Numbered from the stretch's first letter, positions 1 to 6,430 are shown. The stretch: DNA of 12,360 nt from Candidatus Kuenenbacteria bacterium (GCA_016209005.1 JACQWZ010000028.1:1-12360), one strand, 5' to 3'. The notes: generated by a model from the sequence alone, not told the origin. Numbers and translations are program-made.

Positions 1-48
1 TCGATTTTAAGGCGCGGAAAAGAAAAAGATGATACTTATGTCATATAA
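1..48 (+). CDS. possible C-terminal tail of an upstream gene (partial)
   Basis: One frame is open from the window edge to a TAA at 46-48 and reads SILRRGKEKDDTYVI. A second frame gives a shorter tail, DFKARKRKR, ending in TGA at 30-32. Either could be the end of a gene starting outside the window. Neither can be assigned to a family, and the choice between them is not resolved here. From 49 to 140 I see only AT-rich spacer with no convincing promoter or terminator. Confidence 0.2.
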   Translation, partial: SILRRGKEKDDTYVI

Positions 49-140
49 TTTGTATTACAAAATAATTGATATTGCCGAATAAAATAATCTTAAATTTTTA
101 CCATATTCCAAAAAAACTTGACTTAATATATTTATAAATT

Positions 141-2300
141 ATGCGCATGAAACTTTTATCAAAACTTTTTTCTCCCAATTCAATCGTTATCATTGGCGCT
201 TCGCATAAGTCGGGGAAGGTTGGCTATGAAGTTGTTAATAATTTGATTAAAGGACGATATAAAGGGAAAATTTTTTTAATTAATCCAAAAGCGGGAAAAA
301 TTTTTGGAAAAAAAGTTTTTAAAAATCTTGCGGAAATAAAAGAAAAAATTGATTTAGCGATTATTATTGTTCCAGCAAAAATTTGTCATGAAGTTTTAGA
401 GCAAATTGGGAAAAAGAAAATAAAATACGCAATTATTATTTCCGCTGGTTTTAAAGAAACAGGAAAAGAGGGGATGGAAATAGAAAATGAAATTAAAAAA
501 ATTGTCAAAAAACACAATATTTCTTTGCTTGGTCCTAATTGTTTAGGCTTGATTAATCCTTCTCAAAATCTAAACGTTTCTTTTGGACCAGAACTTCCGC
601 AAAAAGGAAATATTTTTTTTATTTCGCAATCCGGCGCGATTCTTTGCGGATTTTTAGATTTAGCCTCTCAAAATAATCTTGGTTTTAGCAAAATTGTCAG
701 TTTGGGAAATAAAGCCGATCTTTCAGAAAATGATTTTTTAGAATTTGCTTTAAAAGATCCAGCAACAAAAGTAATTTTAATGTATTTAGAAAGCTTTGTT
801 GACGGCAAAAAAACAATTGAAATTTTAAAAAATAATTTTAAAAAACCAGTAATTTTTTTAAAAGCTGGGACAAGCGCAAAAGGAAAAAAAATCGCTTTTT
901 TACATACTGGCAGTTTGGCTGGATCAAATGAAGCATTAGAGGCGTTTATTAAAAAAACAAATATTATTAAAGCAAACTCTTTAAAAGATTTATTTGATTT
1001 AGCAAAAGGATTTAGTTTTCAAAACTTACCCGAAAAGAATGGAATCGCGATTTTAACCAATGCCGGCGGTTTGGGAGTTTTAGGCGCTGACGCCGTGGAA
1101 AAGTGCAAAGTGCAAAGTGTAAAGTGCAAAGTTAAGAGTAATATAGAAATAGAATTAGTAGAGTTAAGTAAAGAAACAAAAAATTTTTTAAAAAAAAATT
1201 TGCCAGCAACTTGCAGTTTGGAAAATCCAATAGATCTTGTTGGCGACGCTGAAGCTGACCGATATAAAATTAGCCTTGAAGCTATTTTAAAAGATAAAAA
1301 TGTTTCAGCCGTGTTAATTTTTTTAACTCCTCAAAAAATGACTGAGTCAGAAAAAGTAGCTGAAATTATTGTTGTATTTTTTAAAAAATATAAAAAACCA
1401 ATTTTAACTTGTTTTTTTGGTCAGAAAAATGTAGAAAAAGCGATTAAAATTTTAGAAAAAAATAAAATTCCCAATTTTGATTCTCCGGAAAAAGCTGTAG
1501 AAGTAATCAAATCAATCAACAATCAACAATTAACAATTAACAATAATCAATCAACAATCAACAATCAACAATTAACAATAAACAATAAAGAAAAAAAAAT
1601 ACAAAAACAAATTAAAGAAATTTTAGATAAGGCGGGAAATCAAAAAAATTTAGAGCCAGAGAAGGCATGGGAAATTTTAAAAATTTTAAAAATTTCTCAT
1701 CCAAAATTTAAAATTGCTTTTTCAAAAGAAGAAGCCATAAAAAAAGCCCAGCAACTTTCTTATCCTTTAGCGATGAAAACAGCTTATTCGGAAATTTTAC
1801 ATAAAAAGGATGTTAATGGAGTAAAATTAGATTTAAAAAACAAACAAGAAGTAAAAAAAGCTTATCAAGAAATTATTAGAAGTATAAAAAATATCGCAAA
1901 AGAAAAAAAGAATAAAGAAATTAAAAAAGTAATTATTCAAGAAATGGTCAAAGTGGGACAAAGCGTAATTATTGGAATGAAAAGAGATGAACAATTTGGA
2001 CCGTTAATTATGTTTGGTTTGGGAGGAATTTTTGTTGAAGTTTTAAAAGATGTTTCATTTGGCATCGCTCCTTTGAGCCGAAGTGAAGCAAAAGAATTAA
2101 TTTCTTCAACAAAAGGATATAAAATTCTTAAAGGAGCTCGCGGGGAAAAAGAAAAAGATATAAATTCAATCATTGAAATTCTTTTAAAAATTTCCGAATT
2201 AAGCATTGCCTTTCCGCAAATTAAAGAAATAGATTTGAATCCAATAAAAATTTTTGAAAAAGGTTATTCGGCTATTGATTTTAAAATTATTTTAGAATAA
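141..2300 (+). CDS. acd: ADP-forming acetyl/acyl-CoA synthetase, fused alpha-beta (719 aa)
   Basis: Cytosolic enzyme of the NDP-forming acyl-CoA synthetase family. It converts acetyl- or acyl-CoA, ADP and phosphate to the free acid, CoA and ATP, and so makes ATP by substrate-level phosphorylation. Order seen: CoA-binding Rossmann-like domain (about 5-130, with SIVIIGAS and LLGPNCLGLINP), succinyl-CoA-ligase-like domains (about 150-455), then a C-terminal ATP-grasp domain (about 490-719, with FGPLIMFGLGGIFVEVLKDV). His255 in LHTGSLAGS is in the place of the phosphorylated alpha-subunit histidine. His554 in ILHKKDVNGV matches the second histidine of the beta part. Length fits a full alpha-beta fusion. 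Two tandem-repeat tracts are translated in frame, near residues 321-331 and 459-483; the second falls at the alpha/beta junction. The start has no clear Shine-Dalgarno, and an alternative ATG lies at 147. Substrate preference (acetate, aryl or branched acids) cannot be read from the sequence. Confidence 0.93.
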   Translation: MRMKLLSKLFSPNSIVIIGASHKSGKVGYEVVNNLIKGRYKGKIFLINPKAGKIFGKKVFKNLAEIKEKIDLAIIIVPAKICHEVLEQIGKKKIKYAIIISAGFKETGKEGMEIENEIKKIVKKHNISLLGPNCLGLINPSQNLNVSFGPELPQKGNIFFISQSGAILCGFLDLASQNNLGFSKIVSLGNKADLSENDFLEFALKDPATKVILMYLESFVDGKKTIEILKNNFKKPVIFLKAGTSAKGKKIAFLHTGSLAGSNEALEAFIKKTNIIKANSLKDLFDLAKGFSFQNLPEKNGIAILTNAGGLGVLGADAVEKCKVQSVKCKVKSNIEIELVELSKETKNFLKKNLPATCSLENPIDLVGDAEADRYKISLEAILKDKNVSAVLIFLTPQKMTESEKVAEIIVVFFKKYKKPILTCFFGQKNVEKAIKILEKNKIPNFDSPEKAVEVIKSINNQQLTINNNQSTINNQQLTINNKEKKIQKQIKEILDKAGNQKNLEPEKAWEILKILKISHPKFKIAFSKEEAIKKAQQLSYPLAMKTAYSEILHKKDVNGVKLDLKNKQEVKKAYQEIIRSIKNIAKEKKNKEIKKVIIQEMVKVGQSVIIGMKRDEQFGPLIMFGLGGIFVEVLKDVSFGIAPLSRSEAKELISSTKGYKILKGARGEKEKDINSIIEILLKISELSIAFPQIKEIDLNPIKIFEKGYSAIDFKIILE
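1101..1133 (+). repeat. heptamer array inside acd (AAGTGCA)4
   Basis: Four 7-nt units, AAGTGCA x2, AAGTGTA, AAGTGCA, then a broken AAGTT. It is translated in frame as the low-complexity stretch KCKVQSVKCKVKS. It follows TNAGGLGVLGADAVE, where family members normally run directly into the next helix, so it appears to be an insertion of roughly a dozen residues. Confidence 0.85.
1518..1587 (+). repeat. heptamer array inside acd (AACAATY), domain-linker position
   Basis: Nine units of AACAATC/AACAATT/AACAATA in two blocks (four then five) separated by an 8-nt interruption. They encode an Asn/Gln/Thr/Ile-rich stretch (for example NNQQLTINN) at residues about 459-483, exactly where the alpha part ends and the ATP-grasp part begins. 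A perfect CAATTAA array would meet a TAA in its 7-codon cycle; sequence changes here avoid it. Confidence 0.88.
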
Positions 2301-2310
2301 AAATAATAAA

Positions 2311-2364
2311 GTTAACCCCGTTAAATTGTTCCGCACCAGCTTTGCTGGATTTAACAGGGTCAAC
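2311..2364. repeat. palindromic element with nested hairpin
   Basis: Arms GTTAACCCCGTTAAA (2311-2325) and TTTAACAGGGTCAAC (2350-2364) are complementary at 13 of 15 positions. A second perfect stem, CCAGC-TTT-GCTGG (2336-2348), sits inside. It lies 10 bp after the acd stop codon. No long U-tract follows on the + strand, so a classical intrinsic terminator is not supported. A dispersed REP-like palindrome that may protect the 3' end of the acd mRNA is more likely. Confidence 0.6.
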
Positions 2365-2384
2365 CACTAATCTATTTTATTAAA

Positions 2385-2405
2385 ATTTTCAATTTTCAAT
2401 TTTCA
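2385..2405. repeat. heptamer array (ATTTTCA)3, intergenic
   Basis: Three perfect ATTTTCA units followed by scattered degenerate copies to about 2435. The same heptamer builds the in-frame array inside pilD at 11569-11621. The 2365-2553 gap otherwise holds only AT-rich sequence and the next array. Confidence 0.75.
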
Positions 2406-2489
2406 TTAAATTTTCAATGACCCAATTTTCAAACAAAAAATCAAATAAAGAATTAATTGAAAATTAAATTATTAAATCGTTCAAAATTG

Positions 2490-2524
2490 ATTAGAAATTA
2501 GAAATTAAAAATTAGAAATTACAA
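2490..2524. repeat. heptamer array (ATTAGAA)5, intergenic
   Basis: Five consecutive 7-nt units: ATTAGAA, ATTAGAA, ATTAAAA, ATTAGAA, ATTACAA. The array ends about 30 bp before the recO start codon. In inverted orientation the same motif (TTCTAAT) is scattered around the NYN gene at 9164-9234 and 9943-9968. Confidence 0.75.
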
Positions 2525-2546
2525 AAATTTTTCTTAAAATTTTTGT
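2521..2546 (+). promoter_or_regulatory. hairpin just upstream of recO start
   Basis: A perfect 11-bp inverted repeat, ACAAAAATTTT (2521-2531) and AAAATTTTTGT (2536-2546), has a TCTT loop and ends 7 nt before the recO ATG. In an mRNA it would occupy the ribosome-binding region. It is all A/T except one pair, so the stem is weak and could be a by-product of base composition. Confidence 0.35.
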
Positions 2547-2553
2547 TTAGTTT

Positions 2554-3324
2554 ATGTTTTATAAAACGATAGGAATAATTTTAAAACGGGAAAATTTTAG
2601 AGAAAACGATCGTTTAATAACTATTTATACGCGAGATTATGGAAAAATCGAAACAATAGCTTATGGAACAAGAAAAATAAAAAGTAAATTGGCCGGACAT
2701 TTAGAGCCGTTCACTTTAGTTGATTTAATAATTGTTAAAGGAAAAAATTTTGATAAAATAATTGGAAGTCGAACAATAAATAGTTTTTGCAATTTAAAAT
2801 TTGACTTAATAAAAATAAAACAAGGAGCGCAAATTTTAAAAACAGTGGACGTAATGACAAAAGTTCATTTTAAAGATGAAAAAATTTTTAGATTATTAAA
2901 AGAAACATTAGAAATGATTTCATTAAAACAAGAAAGCGCGCGAATTACTATGAAATCAACTAATCAAAGCGATTATTTAACTTATTATTTTATTTTACAT
3001 TTCCTTTCTTTGTTGGGTTATACCCCAGAATTATACCAATGCGTTCATTGTAAAATAAAAATCAAACCCTTTGGAAATGTTTTTAGTTTTAAATTTGGCG
3101 GATTGCTTTGTCAAAAATGCAAACCCCTCGCCTTTTTTAAAAAGGTGAGGGGTAAAGAAATTGATTTAAACGTTTTAAATATTTCCACAAACGCGATTAA
3201 AATTTTAAGGCTAATGTTAAAGGAGAAAAAATTGAAAAAAATAAATCCGTCAGCTGACGGATTAAATTTATTTCAAGAAATTAAAAAAATTATTGATTTG
3301 TTTTTGCTTTTCTTGCGAGGCTAA
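2554..3324 (+). CDS. recO: DNA repair protein RecO (256 aa)
   Basis: RecO helps load RecA onto SSB-coated single-stranded DNA and anneals complementary strands in the RecFOR recombination pathway. The N-terminus (FYKTIGIILKRENFRENDRL then TRDYGKIETIAYGTRK) is the typical RecO OB-fold opening. An all-helical middle follows, and then a zinc site with Cys163-x-x-Cys166 and Cys186-x-x-Cys189. Length is normal for the family. No Shine-Dalgarno is visible before the ATG, and a hairpin sits there instead. Unusually, two palindromes are part of the coding sequence: one encodes PLAFFKKVRG directly after the zinc cysteines, and one encodes NPSADGL near the C-terminus. The frame stays open through both. 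It appears to be a lone gene, with over 250 bp of repeats on each side. Confidence 0.9.
   Translation: MFYKTIGIILKRENFRENDRLITIYTRDYGKIETIAYGTRKIKSKLAGHLEPFTLVDLIIVKGKNFDKIIGSRTINSFCNLKFDLIKIKQGAQILKTVDVMTKVHFKDEKIFRLLKETLEMISLKQESARITMKSTNQSDYLTYYFILHFLSLLGYTPELYQCVHCKIKIKPFGNVFSFKFGGLLCQKCKPLAFFKKVRGKEIDLNVLNISTNAIKILRLMLKEKKLKKINPSADGLNLFQEIKKIIDLFLLFLRG
3123..3153. repeat. CCCCTCRCCTTTT palindrome inside recO
   Basis: Near-perfect 31-bp palindrome: ACCCCTCGCCTTTTT (3123-3137), one T, then AAAAAGGTGAGGGGT (3139-3153), with one G.T pair. The same arm is found outside genes at 7509-7523/7576-7590 and, diverged, at 6973-6986/7178-7191. It therefore belongs to a dispersed inverted-repeat family, here read in frame at residues 190-200. 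Confidence 0.85.
3244..3263. repeat. 20-bp perfect palindrome inside recO
   Basis: Perfect palindrome centred on CAG|CTG with core CCGTCAGCTGACGG, encoding NPSADGL at residues about 231-237. The relatively GC-rich core stands out from the A/T-rich coding sequence around it. A related GCCAG-AG-CTGGC stem lies at 7642-7653 before atpD. Confidence 0.8.
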
Positions 3325-3340
3325 ATTTTATAAATAAAAT

Positions 3341-3369
3341 TTCTTATTTTTTTAAATTTGTGATAGAAT
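3341..3369 (+). promoter_or_regulatory. possible extended -10 promoter upstream of hsp20
   Basis: TG-A-TAGAAT (extended -10, hexamer 3364-3369) with a weak TTCTTA (3341-3346) at 17-nt spacing. It lies just after recO and just before an octamer array, so transcription from here would give hsp20 a leader of about 300 nt. It is a weak call because the -35 is poor. Confidence 0.28.
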
Positions 3370-3374
3370 AAAAA

Positions 3375-3422
3375 ACAATAAAACAATAAAACAATAAAAC
3401 AATAAAACAAAAAAACAATAAA
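3375..3422. repeat. octamer array (ACAATAAA)6
   Basis: Six consecutive 8-nt units, five ACAATAAA and one ACAAAAAA, in the recO-hsp20 gap. This is the only clear array here whose period is not 7. The rest of 3325-3661 holds AT-rich sequence, the hairpin element at 3514-3595, and a 14-bp direct repeat AATTCGTATTAATT at 3472-3485 and 3621-3634. Confidence 0.85.
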
Positions 3423-3513
3423 ACATTTTTTATTTTTTTAATTTTTTAATTTAATTCGAAAATTAGTATAAAATTCGTATTAATTACTTTGAATTACAAA
3501 ATGCGGTTTTTGC

Positions 3514-3595
3514 GTCATTGCGAGGAGGCTTCCGACGAAGCAATCTTAATAATTAAACTAGAAATATAGATTGCTTCGGATGCACTCGCAATGAC
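3514..3595. repeat. TCATTGCGAG...CTCGCAATGA hairpin element, copy 1
   Basis: Outer arms GTCATTGCGAG (3514-3524) and CTCGCAATGAC (3585-3595) and inner arms CGAAGCAATCT (3535-3545) and AGATTGCTTCG (3568-3578) are perfect inverted repeats around an A/T loop. A second copy with the same outer and inner arms is at 4190-4279. Elements with TCATTGCGAG/GAAGCAATCT arms are, from general knowledge, widespread dispersed repeats in several bacterial groups. Confidence 0.88.
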
Positions 3596-3664
3596 AAACA
3601 TGGGTTATTTTGTGTTTCATAATTCGTATTAATTCGCGAATAAATTTGTACTAATTAGCGAATG

Positions 3665-3671
3665 AAGGGAG
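3665..3671 (+). promoter_or_regulatory. Shine-Dalgarno deciding the hsp20 start
   Basis: AAGGGAG lies 8 nt before the ATG at 3680. The in-frame ATG at 3662 has no such site and would place AAGGGAG inside the coding sequence, so 3680 is preferred. This is the clearest ribosome-binding site in the window. Confidence 0.7.
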
Positions 3672-3679
3672 AAAATATT

Positions 3680-4129
3680 ATGAAATTTCTTTTTCAAACA
3701 AATCGTCCAAATGACGATGACGGAATAGCGGAGTCAGAAGAAGTGGAAGATGGCAGACAGCCAGTCAAATCTTCACAACAAGATGAATGGTTGGAAGAAG
3801 ATGGACAGCTTTCAGTTGATGTTTATCAAACTAAGGATAATATTGTGATAAAATCAACAATTGCCGGAGTTAAGCCGGAAGATATCGATATTTCTATTAA
3901 TAACGATATGATTACCATTCGAGGTTCCAGACATCAAGAATTTGAAGTTGATAAAGAAGATTTTTTTTATCAAGAATGTTATTGGGGAAATTTTTCTCGT
4001 TCAATTATTTTGCCGGTTGAGGTAAAAACCGAAGAGATTGCGGCTGAATTAGAAAATGGGGTTTTAACTATCACCTTGCCAAAAGCGACAAAATCAAAAG
4101 CGATTAATATAAAAGTGCAAGCGAAATAA
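3680..4129 (+). CDS. hsp20: Hsp20 / alpha-crystallin small heat-shock protein (149 aa)
   Basis: ATP-independent holdase chaperone that binds unfolding proteins in the cytosol and forms oligomers. An acidic, probably disordered N-terminal arm (about 1-42) precedes the alpha-crystallin domain (about 43-137). Hallmarks are LSVDVYQTKDNIVIKSTIAGV, the A-x-L-x-NGVL-x-I-x-LPK motif (AAELENGVLTITLPK, about 121-135), and a C-terminal I-x-I motif (Ile142-Asn-Ile144) used for oligomer contacts. Length is normal. The start at 3680 is chosen because of the Shine-Dalgarno; an upstream in-frame ATG at 3662 would add six residues. No CIRCE-type operator is visible. The gene stands alone, with one copy of the same hairpin element about 85 bp before the start and one about 60 bp after the stop. 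Confidence 0.92.
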   Translation: MKFLFQTNRPNDDDGIAESEEVEDGRQPVKSSQQDEWLEEDGQLSVDVYQTKDNIVIKSTIAGVKPEDIDISINNDMITIRGSRHQEFEVDKEDFFYQECYWGNFSRSIILPVEVKTEEIAAELENGVLTITLPKATKSKAINIKVQAK

Positions 4130-4189
4130 AAATTAGAGATGAGAAATTTTAGATTTTAGATTTTATAACTACTCACAACCTTCTCTCTC

Positions 4190-4279
4190 GCGTCATTGCG
4201 AGCTTTGTACTCAAAGTGAAGCAATCTAAAACTAATATTAATTAAGATTGCTTCGTCGGAAACTTTCTCGCAATGACGC
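4190..4279. repeat. TCATTGCGAG...CTCGCAATGA hairpin element, copy 2
   Basis: Outer arms GCGTCATTGCGAG (4190-4202) and CTCGCAATGACGC (4267-4279) form a perfect 13-bp stem, with inner arms GAAGCAATCT (4218-4227) and AGATTGCTTC (4245-4254). It is the downstream partner of the element at 3514-3595, and the pair brackets hsp20. Nothing else was recognised in 4130-4189. Confidence 0.88.
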
Positions 4280-4283
4280 AAAA

Positions 4284-4304
4284 CACGTCAATAAATATGA
4301 CGTG
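4284..4304. promoter_or_regulatory. operator-like palindrome CACGTCA-N7-TGACGTG
   Basis: A perfect 7-bp inverted repeat with a 7-nt A/T spacer ends 17 bp before the start of the antitoxin-like gene at 4322. Its size and place fit a dimeric repressor site. Since antitoxins commonly autoregulate, the neighbouring product is the obvious candidate binder. That link is inference only. Confidence 0.35.
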
Positions 4305-4321
4305 AGATTTAAATTTTTTAG

Positions 4322-4552
4322 ATGACAGTCACCTTTTTTAATATGATTAATTCAACCATTACTCTTCCTAAAATTGAATATCAAAAATTAAAAACTCAAG
4401 CCAATGCTTATCAAAAGATAATGAGTAAATTTTTTGAATTTGTTATTAAAGATCCTATCCAAGAAGTAACAGAGGATTTTAGAAAAACTGATCTTTATTC
4501 CGAAGAATTTTTAAAAGATTTAGAAATTGGTTTAAGAAAATCTTCTTATTAA
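4322..4552 (+). CDS. small antitoxin-like protein (76 aa), no toxin partner seen
   Basis: The N-terminus reads STITLPKIEYQKLKTQANAYQK, a short strand plus a long helix as in many type II antitoxins. The C-terminus (FRKTDLYSEEFLKDLEIGLRKSSY) resembles a small protein family that I associate, from memory, with Patescibacteria genomes, sometimes next to RelE/ParE- or PIN-type toxins. No toxin follows: the next gene, vanW, begins 5 nt after the stop, so the two are probably co-transcribed. The start is uncertain. ATG 4343 (MINSTITLPK) fits the usual spacing of the family better than ATG 4322, and neither has a Shine-Dalgarno. It may be an orphan antitoxin or a regulator; the function is not demonstrated. 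Confidence 0.65.
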   Translation: MTVTFFNMINSTITLPKIEYQKLKTQANAYQKIMSKFFEFVIKDPIQEVTEDFRKTDLYSEEFLKDLEIGLRKSSY

Positions 4553-4557
4553 AAAAA

Positions 4558-6393
4558 ATGAAAATAAATTTTTTAAATTTTTTTAAAAAAAAACCAAAAA
4601 AAATTAACCTTTCTGTTTGGACAAAATTAAACGTTGTTTTAGGAGGGTTGATTTTGTTTTTGTTTATTTTCTTTGCGATTTTTGAAGGATATTATAGCCA
4701 AAAAATTTATCCCGGAATAAAAATAGGAAATTTAGATTTATCTGGAAAAACTCAAGAACAAGCAATAGATTTTTTAAAAGAAAAAACTGAACAAATTAAT
4801 GAAAAAGGATTAATTTTTTCTTCGGGAGATAAAATTGTTAAAATTGATTTAATCGCCATAGGATTAACCGATCTAGATTTGTCGCGTGATCTTTTAAAAT
4901 TTAATTTGGAAAATTCTATTAAGCAAGCTTTTCAAATAGGCAGAAATTATCAAGATTTTAATTTTATTCAAGAGCAATGGAACGCTTTAATTTATGGGTA
5001 TCAAGTAGAAATGAAATATGATTTTAAAAAAGACGAATTAATTAAAATTTTAAAAGATAATTTTCATTCTTTAGAAAAATCTCCGCAAAACGCGGATTTT
5101 GAGATTGACGCAAATTACCAAATAGCGGTTATTGTAGAAGAAGAAGGTTATATTTTAAATTATTCACAGGCGATAGAAGAGCTTGAACAAAATTTAAAAT
5201 TTTTAAATATTCAGCCAATTGATTTAACCCTAATCATTGAAAGTCCTAAAATAAAGAAAGAACAAATTGAAACATTTATTCCAGTCGCCCAAGAAATTAT
5301 AAATTTATTTCCAGTCACTTTAAGTTACGAAGATAAAAAATGGGAAATAAAAAAAGACAATGGCAAAGAATGGCTTGAATTTCAATTTAATCAATTTGAA
5401 AATTTAGAAGAAAATCAAAAAATTAGTATTGGATTTAATCAAGAAAAAATAGAAAAAAAATTAAAAACTATTGCGTTAGAAATTAATCAAGAATCTCAAA
5501 ACGCTAAATTTAAAATTGACAATGAAAAAATTATTGAATTTCAAACAAGCAAAAATGGAAAAAAATTAAATTTAGAAAAAAGTTATCAAAAAATAAACAA
5601 AGAAATCACTTTTAGAAAAAATAAAGAAATTGAATTGATTGTTGGAGAAACAGAACCCGAAATTACCACTGAGAGCGCTAATGATTTAGGCATCAAAGAA
5701 ATAATCGGCATCGGAAAATCTAATTTTAAAGGGAGCCCAAAAAATCGGCGAAATAATATTAAAACAGGAGCAGCCACATTAAATGGTTTATTAATTAAAC
5801 CGGATAAAGAATTTTCAACTGTCGAGGCTTTAGGGGAAATAAATGGAAAAACTGGCTATTTACAAGAATTAGTTATTAAAGGAAATAAAACAACCAAAGA
5901 ATATGGCGGAGGATTGTGTCAAATAGGCACAACTATGTTTAGAGCCGCTTTAAATTCCGGATTGCCTATTTTAGAAAGACGACCGCACACTTTTCGCGTT
6001 CAATATTATGAACCAGCTGGAATGGATGCGGCTGTTTATAGTCCGCATCCAGATTTAAGATTTAAAAATGATACAAATAATTATATTTTAATTCAAACTA
6101 AAATAGAAAAAAATGATTTGATTTTTGAATTTTGGGGAATTAATGATGGACGAAAAGTTGAAATAACAAAAAATAAAATTTATAATATTGTCAAAGCGCC
6201 AGAAACTAAAATTATAGAAACAAAAGATTTAAAACCCGGAGAAAAAAAATGCACCGAAACCGCGCACGCCGGAGCCGACGCAGAATTTACTCGAATTATT
6301 ACTTATTCCAATGGTGAACAAGAAACCAAAACTTTCAAAAGTCATTATAAACCCTGGGGCGCCGTGTGTTTAATTGGGAAAAATGTGGAATGA
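4558..6393 (+). CDS. membrane-anchored VanW-family protein with PG_binding_4-like repeats (611 aa)
   Basis: Predicted envelope protein of the VanW/YoaR type. A basic cytosolic tail is followed by one transmembrane helix (about 24-42, LNVVLGGLILFLFIFFAIF). The outer part opens with YPGIKIGNLDLSGKTQEQA, typical of PG_binding_4-type modules, which seem to occur twice before about residue 330. The VanW domain spans about 393-530, with GAATLNGLLIKPDKEFS, YGGGLCQIGTTMFRAAL (Cys454), ERRPH and DAAVYSPHPDLRF. A C-terminal tail of about 75 residues contains two further cysteines. The family is tied to glycopeptide-resistance clusters and to peptidoglycan binding, but its reaction is not firmly known to me. 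No other resistance gene is present, so a role in ordinary wall maintenance is more likely. The TGA stop overlaps the first unit of a heptamer array. Confidence 0.88.
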   Translation: MKINFLNFFKKKPKKINLSVWTKLNVVLGGLILFLFIFFAIFEGYYSQKIYPGIKIGNLDLSGKTQEQAIDFLKEKTEQINEKGLIFSSGDKIVKIDLIAIGLTDLDLSRDLLKFNLENSIKQAFQIGRNYQDFNFIQEQWNALIYGYQVEMKYDFKKDELIKILKDNFHSLEKSPQNADFEIDANYQIAVIVEEEGYILNYSQAIEELEQNLKFLNIQPIDLTLIIESPKIKKEQIETFIPVAQEIINLFPVTLSYEDKKWEIKKDNGKEWLEFQFNQFENLEENQKISIGFNQEKIEKKLKTIALEINQESQNAKFKIDNEKIIEFQTSKNGKKLNLEKSYQKINKEITFRKNKEIELIVGETEPEITTESANDLGIKEIIGIGKSNFKGSPKNRRNNIKTGAATLNGLLIKPDKEFSTVEALGEINGKTGYLQELVIKGNKTTKEYGGGLCQIGTTMFRAALNSGLPILERRPHTFRVQYYEPAGMDAAVYSPHPDLRFKNDTNNYILIQTKIEKNDLIFEFWGINDGRKVEITKNKIYNIVKAPETKIIETKDLKPGEKKCTETAHAGADAEFTRIITYSNGEQETKTFKSHYKPWGAVCLIGKNVE

Positions 6394-6427
6394 ATGCAGA
6401 ATGTAGAATGCAGAATGCAGAATGCAA
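6393..6427. repeat. heptamer array (AATGCAG)5 starting at the vanW stop codon
   Basis: Five 7-nt units: AATGCAG, AATGTAG, AATGCAG, AATGCAG, AATGCAA. The first base is also the last base of the vanW TGA. The array then runs directly into the DUF3800 remnant, suggesting that repeat growth or insertion replaced the original junction. Confidence 0.85.
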
Positions 6428-6430
6428 AAT

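Noticed and set aside
118..138. Promoter TTGACT...TATAAA before acd
   Set aside because: The spacing is only 9 nt, too short for a sigma-70 promoter.
1518..1587. CRISPR-like array
   Set aside because: Units are 7 nt without spacers; no 20-40 nt repeat-spacer pattern and no cas gene exists in the window.
1937..2206. Minus-strand open frame of 89 codons opposite acd
   Set aside because: It lies wholly inside the conserved ATP-grasp part of acd and is a shadow of its codon use.
3640..3680. CIRCE heat-shock operator before hsp20
   Set aside because: No TTAGCACTC-N9-GAGTGCTAA pattern or near match was found; only short A/T-rich repeats are present.
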